From CBDAQA01 sp965247815 (lineage in GTDB: Bacteria; Planctomycetota; Phycisphaerae; Tepidisphaerales; Tepidisphaeraceae): a DNA stretch of 64,000 nucleotides. The stretch is from contig CBDFHW010000007.1 in assembly GCA_965247815.1 (NCBI GenBank), positions 122,158 to 186,157 of the forward strand, in the 5' to 3' direction. Every line of letters starts with the position of its first letter. Position 1 is the first letter of the stretch. This document shows, one piece after another, positions 61,389 through 64,000 of the stretch. The notes under the pieces were generated by a model. It had not been told where the DNA came from. It saw only the letters and a program-made list of their open reading frames with translations, and ran no database searches. The translations under genes and the position numbers were made by a program.

Positions 61389-62732
61389 ATGGAACGCTTG
61401 ACGCTACAGACGATCGCCAAGGCGACGGCCGGCAGGTATGCGGGGCCGGCGATTTCGATTGATTCGATCTGTACCGACAGCAGGGCCATTAAGCCGGGCT
61501 GTCTGTTCATCGCCATCAAGGGTGACAACCACGACGGCCATCGACATCTCGACCAGGCGGCCGCGGGTGGCGCGGCGGCGGTCATGGTTCATGCCGACGG
61601 ACCGAGCCTTTTGCCAGCGATTCGCGTCGACGACACCCGCCGGGCAATGGGCCGGCTCGCGAACTCGATTCGGCAACGATTTCGAGCGAAAGTGATCGGT
61701 GTCGGCGGCAGTAACGGTAAGACCGGCACCAAGCATCTGATCGAAGCGGCTCTGAAAGAGAAGTTGCGCGGCACGGCGTCACCGAAGAGTTTCAACAACG
61801 ACATCGGCGTCCCGGTCACGATCTTCGACGCCGACCCGGTACACGATTTTGTGATCCTGGAAATGGGCACGAATCACCCGGGCGAGATTTTGAACCTGAC
61901 CAAAATCGCGGAGCCAGACATCGCCGTCATCACCAGCATCGGCGCGGAGCATTTGGAATTTCTCGGTGACCTCGACGGCGTGCGGCGGGAAAATGCCGAC
62001 ATCGTCCGCGGGCTGAGGCCAAAGAGTGTCCTGATCTTCAACGGAGACGATGGGGACTTGGCGTCGCGATTAGGTTCATTCGAAGGCGAAAAAGTGACGT
62101 TCGGATTCGATCGCGCAAATGACCTGTGTGTGACCGATCTTCGATGCGAAGCAACGGGCATACGATTTCGGATCAATGATTCCGGTCATGATTTTTTCGT
62201 TCCGCTGCTGGGGCGGCATACGGCTTCGAATGCGCTCGCTGCGATCGCAGTCGCGCGGCACATGGGTGTCGACGACGATTCGATCGCGACCGGGCTAGCA
62301 GAGGTGAAAGGCCCGCAATGGCGATTGCAGGTGCAGGTCATCGGCGGTGTCACTTTTCTGAACGACGCCTACAACGCCAACCCGCACTCGATGCGAGCGG
62401 CTCTAGAAACCGTGCGGGACATGTCATCGGCCGGACGAAAAATAGCCGTTCTCGGAGACATGCGTGAGCTCGGTGTGACCTCGGACCTGCTTCACCGGGA
62501 GATGGGTCCGATCGCGTCGGCCTGCGGTCTCGATCAGCTCTGGTGCGTGGGCGAGAAGGCGGCACTCATCGGCGATCACGCTCGCGGGATCTCGGTCGTC
62601 AAACGATATGCAACCGCGGTCGAATGCGCGGCCGACGCGACCACGTTTTTCGAATCGGGTGATCTGATTCTGTTGAAAGGATCACGCGGCGTTGGGCTCG
62701 AGCGAATCGCGAACGCGTGCGCGTCGTCCTGA
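61389..62732 (+). CDS. murF: UDP-MurNAc-pentapeptide synthetase MurF
   Basis: 447 residues. It adds D-Ala-D-Ala to the UDP-MurNAc-tripeptide. The ATP loop is GVGGSNGKTGTKHL (Lys111), the central domain has EMGTNHPGEILNLTKIAEPD and ITSIGAEHLEFLGD, and the C-terminal domain has FLNDAYNANPHSMRAALET and LGDMRELG. Nine-base spacing after murE indicates one operon. murG, mraY and other dcw genes are not in the window to its right; the next gene is convergent. Confidence 0.96.
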   Translation: MERLTLQTIAKATAGRYAGPAISIDSICTDSRAIKPGCLFIAIKGDNHDGHRHLDQAAAGGAAAVMVHADGPSLLPAIRVDDTRRAMGRLANSIRQRFRAKVIGVGGSNGKTGTKHLIEAALKEKLRGTASPKSFNNDIGVPVTIFDADPVHDFVILEMGTNHPGEILNLTKIAEPDIAVITSIGAEHLEFLGDLDGVRRENADIVRGLRPKSVLIFNGDDGDLASRLGSFEGEKVTFGFDRANDLCVTDLRCEATGIRFRINDSGHDFFVPLLGRHTASNALAAIAVARHMGVDDDSIATGLAEVKGPQWRLQVQVIGGVTFLNDAYNANPHSMRAALETVRDMSSAGRKIAVLGDMRELGVTSDLLHREMGPIASACGLDQLWCVGEKAALIGDHARGISVVKRYATAVECAADATTFFESGDLILLKGSRGVGLERIANACASS

Positions 62733-62742
62733 CCCTGAAAGA

Positions 62743-63067
62743 TCAAACTGTCGGTAGCTCGGCCTGCACAAGCTGCCTGCCCTGGAAGGCGTGAATGCGG
62801 GTCGGATATCTGCTCACGGCGATGCCCGGCGAGCCGCGCATCTGACCGGTGTCGAGTCGAAACGCCCAGTAGTGCCAGGGACAAACTGCACACCCCGTTG
62901 TCGATCGTTCCATCGGCCAGGTTCGCGCCGGCGTGGGGGCAGGTGCTGTCGATCGCGCTGACGTCTTGGCCGTTCAAAAAAACGGCGAGATGAAAGCCGT
63001 CGATCTCGACGTATTTGCCTTTTCCGTCGGTCAGTTCATCGAGATTGCAGAGCGAAACCCAGGCCAT
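62743..63067 (-). CDS. Rieske-type [2Fe-2S] protein (frameshifted)
   Basis: About 107 residues. Small soluble Rieske ferredoxin of the NirD/dioxygenase-ferredoxin type. Cluster box 1 is TCPHAGANL (C-x-H) and box 2, in the shifted frame, is CPWHYW (C-x-x-H), followed by FRLDTGQMRGSPGIAVSRYP. The frame changes at about 62888, where ttt in place of tt separates the two. Probably an electron carrier for an oxygenase or nitrite reductase. It is convergent with murF. Confidence 0.8.
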
Positions 63068-63123
63068 TCGGTCACAGCTCGGCGGGACGCATATCGGCTG
63101 GTTTCTTCACACGACGTGGCAGC

Positions 63124-63921
63124 TCATTGGGGCGTTGTCGGCGCCGAGGTCGGTGCGGTGGCCGGGGTCATGGGGACCGCCGCGGGCATTGTCGCAGGCG
63201 CCGGGCCGGGCATGGTCGCGGGCGGTAGGGCCGGAGGGGTCATCGGGGCCGGCTCCGGTGCGATCGGAAGAGCACCGCCGGTCCGTTGCGCAAGGGCCGT
63301 GCGCTGCTCGAAGGTGCCGAATCGTTCGATGAACCCGTCCGCTTCGGCGCGGACGAGCGCTCGAACCGCTCCGAAACCGGCGGAGGCATCGATGTCGTGA
63401 ATCGGGCCCTGACTCTTAAGAGCGGCCGAGACTTTCTCGCGGGCGGTCTTCACCAGATCGGGCAGCTTATCGTCGTCGAACAGAAACCGCGTCGAGACTT
63501 CATCGAGCGCGTCGACGGCAGCGACCAAGATCTGGTTCTCAGACGCTTCCATCCGCGGGCGGGGGATGGTCTGGTCGTTCAGCGAGTCGCGGGAACTTTT
63601 GATCACGCCGATTCGATTGGCGAACGCCGGCGATTGGTCCGGTCCGTTGGCCAGTTCCAGGATCCTGATCAAATTATCCAGCATCGAAAGCGTGAGCCGG
63701 CGGTGATCGGTTCCGTTGTCACCCGGGAGTTGCCCGACCTGCTGGTCGAACTCGTCGGCGAGCGGCGCGAGTTCGGCAGTGGAGTCGGCCCGGGTCACGG
63801 GCGCTTTCCACGCGACCGGCGCGGGGGCCGGCGGCGAGGGTTTCGTCGCGGACCTGCACCCCGCGCCGACGGTCATTGCGAGTGCGATGGCAGCGGACGT
63901 GAAGTTCATCTTGGCAGTCAT
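63124..63921 (-). CDS. Probable lipoprotein with Pro/Ala-rich tail
   Basis: 265 residues. The N-terminus has lipobox VGAGC (cysteine 22), so it is likely attached to a membrane. The middle (about 60-205) is helical with SPAFANRIGVIKSSRDSLND and EVSTRFLFDDDKLPDLVKTA. The tail from about 215 is a low-complexity Pro/Ala/Thr/Met repeat (APEPAPMTPPALPPATMPG), a form often used to reach through peptidoglycan. Family unknown. A 15-base gap separates it from the gene that enters from the right edge. Confidence 0.7.
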   Translation of the reverse strand: MTAKMNFTSAAIALAMTVGAGCRSATKPSPPAPAPVAWKAPVTRADSTAELAPLADEFDQQVGQLPGDNGTDHRRLTLSMLDNLIRILELANGPDQSPAFANRIGVIKSSRDSLNDQTIPRPRMEASENQILVAAVDALDEVSTRFLFDDDKLPDLVKTAREKVSAALKSQGPIHDIDASAGFGAVRALVRAEADGFIERFGTFEQRTALAQRTGGALPIAPEPAPMTPPALPPATMPGPAPATMPAAVPMTPATAPTSAPTTPQ

Positions 63922-63936
63922 TGATTCTCCGTCGGT

Positions 63937-64000
63937 CTATCTCAGTTCCTGAATCATCACCGGCCGGCGCTGGGCCGCGCTGATGACGGCGGCTTCGAGC
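63937..64000 (-). CDS. C-terminal tail of a gene running off the window
   Basis: The minus-strand frame reads LEAAVISAAQRRPVMIQEL with a stop at 63937-63939. Only about 20 codons are inside the window, too few to identify the protein, but the composition is that of coding sequence and the direction matches the lipoprotein gene next to it. Confidence 0.4.
   Translation of the reverse strand, partial: LEAAVISAAQRRPVMIQELR

Overview
The window is high-GC DNA (roughly 60%) from a bacterium. The gene content suggests a Planctomycetota member, probably of the Phycisphaerae type; this is inference. The signs are many secreted glycoside hydrolases with signal peptides, large secreted proteins of unknown function with Thr/Pro/Ala-rich linkers, a DapL-type lysine/peptidoglycan branch alongside a meso-DAP type MurE, an archaeal-type phosphoglycerate mutase, and scattered housekeeping genes rather than long conserved operons. 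Genes lie on both strands in short runs.

Layout. 0-2.6 kb: dapL, folK and a glycerate 2-kinase, together carrying six apparent single-base insertions. 2.6-9.4 kb: HtrA protease, purple-acid-phosphatase-like enzyme, large secreted protein, secreted esterase, GNAT. 9.4-12.4 kb: folP, then the diadenylate cyclase pair cdaA-cdaR, whose CdaA has an altered DGA motif. 12.5-16.9 kb: GT39-like membrane glycosyltransferase coupled to an unknown gene, DinB protein, AAA ATPase, lipoprotein. 17.1-20.2 kb: purL with a PurS-like N-terminus, and a small DksA-type zinc-finger protein. 20.3-30.7 kb: an exopolysaccharide locus (alpha/alpha-barrel enzyme, sugar nucleotidyltransferase, GT4, O-antigen-ligase tail, flippase, chain-length determinant, GT2) interrupted by a GH2 beta-galactosidase. 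Several of its genes are joined mid-gene to other genes. 30.9-36.1 kb: HtrA without signal peptide, VOC protein, a lone atpG with its own terminator, MFS transporter, secreted protein. 36.2-39.9 kb: gene-poor stretch, then an IS3-family element abutting an ISNCY-type element. 40-47 kb: ispE, then GH20, GH51, a Gfo/Idh/MocA oxidoreductase and a zinc-dehydrogenase remnant; then tRNA-Thr and greA. 47.9-54.5 kb: membrane glycosyltransferase, small membrane protein, GlmU-like protein, amidohydrolase, lipoprotein, GNAT, terminator. 54.6-64 kb: second GH2, outer-membrane barrel protein, apgM, DUF1569 protein, murE-murF, Rieske protein, lipoprotein and the tail of one more gene.

How the genes fit together. 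Glycan breakdown (two GH2, GH20, GH51, Gfo/Idh) and surface-glycan assembly (GT4, GT2, Wzz, flippase, nucleotidyltransferase) dominate. dapL, murE and murF with a DNPR meso-DAP signature point to a DAP-type peptidoglycan. folK and folP serve folate synthesis. About 13 single-base frameshifts in otherwise well-conserved genes (about 10 insertions, 3 deletions, some at homopolymers) look more like sequencing or assembly indels than decay. The mid-gene joins in the polysaccharide locus need real deletions or misassembly to explain them.
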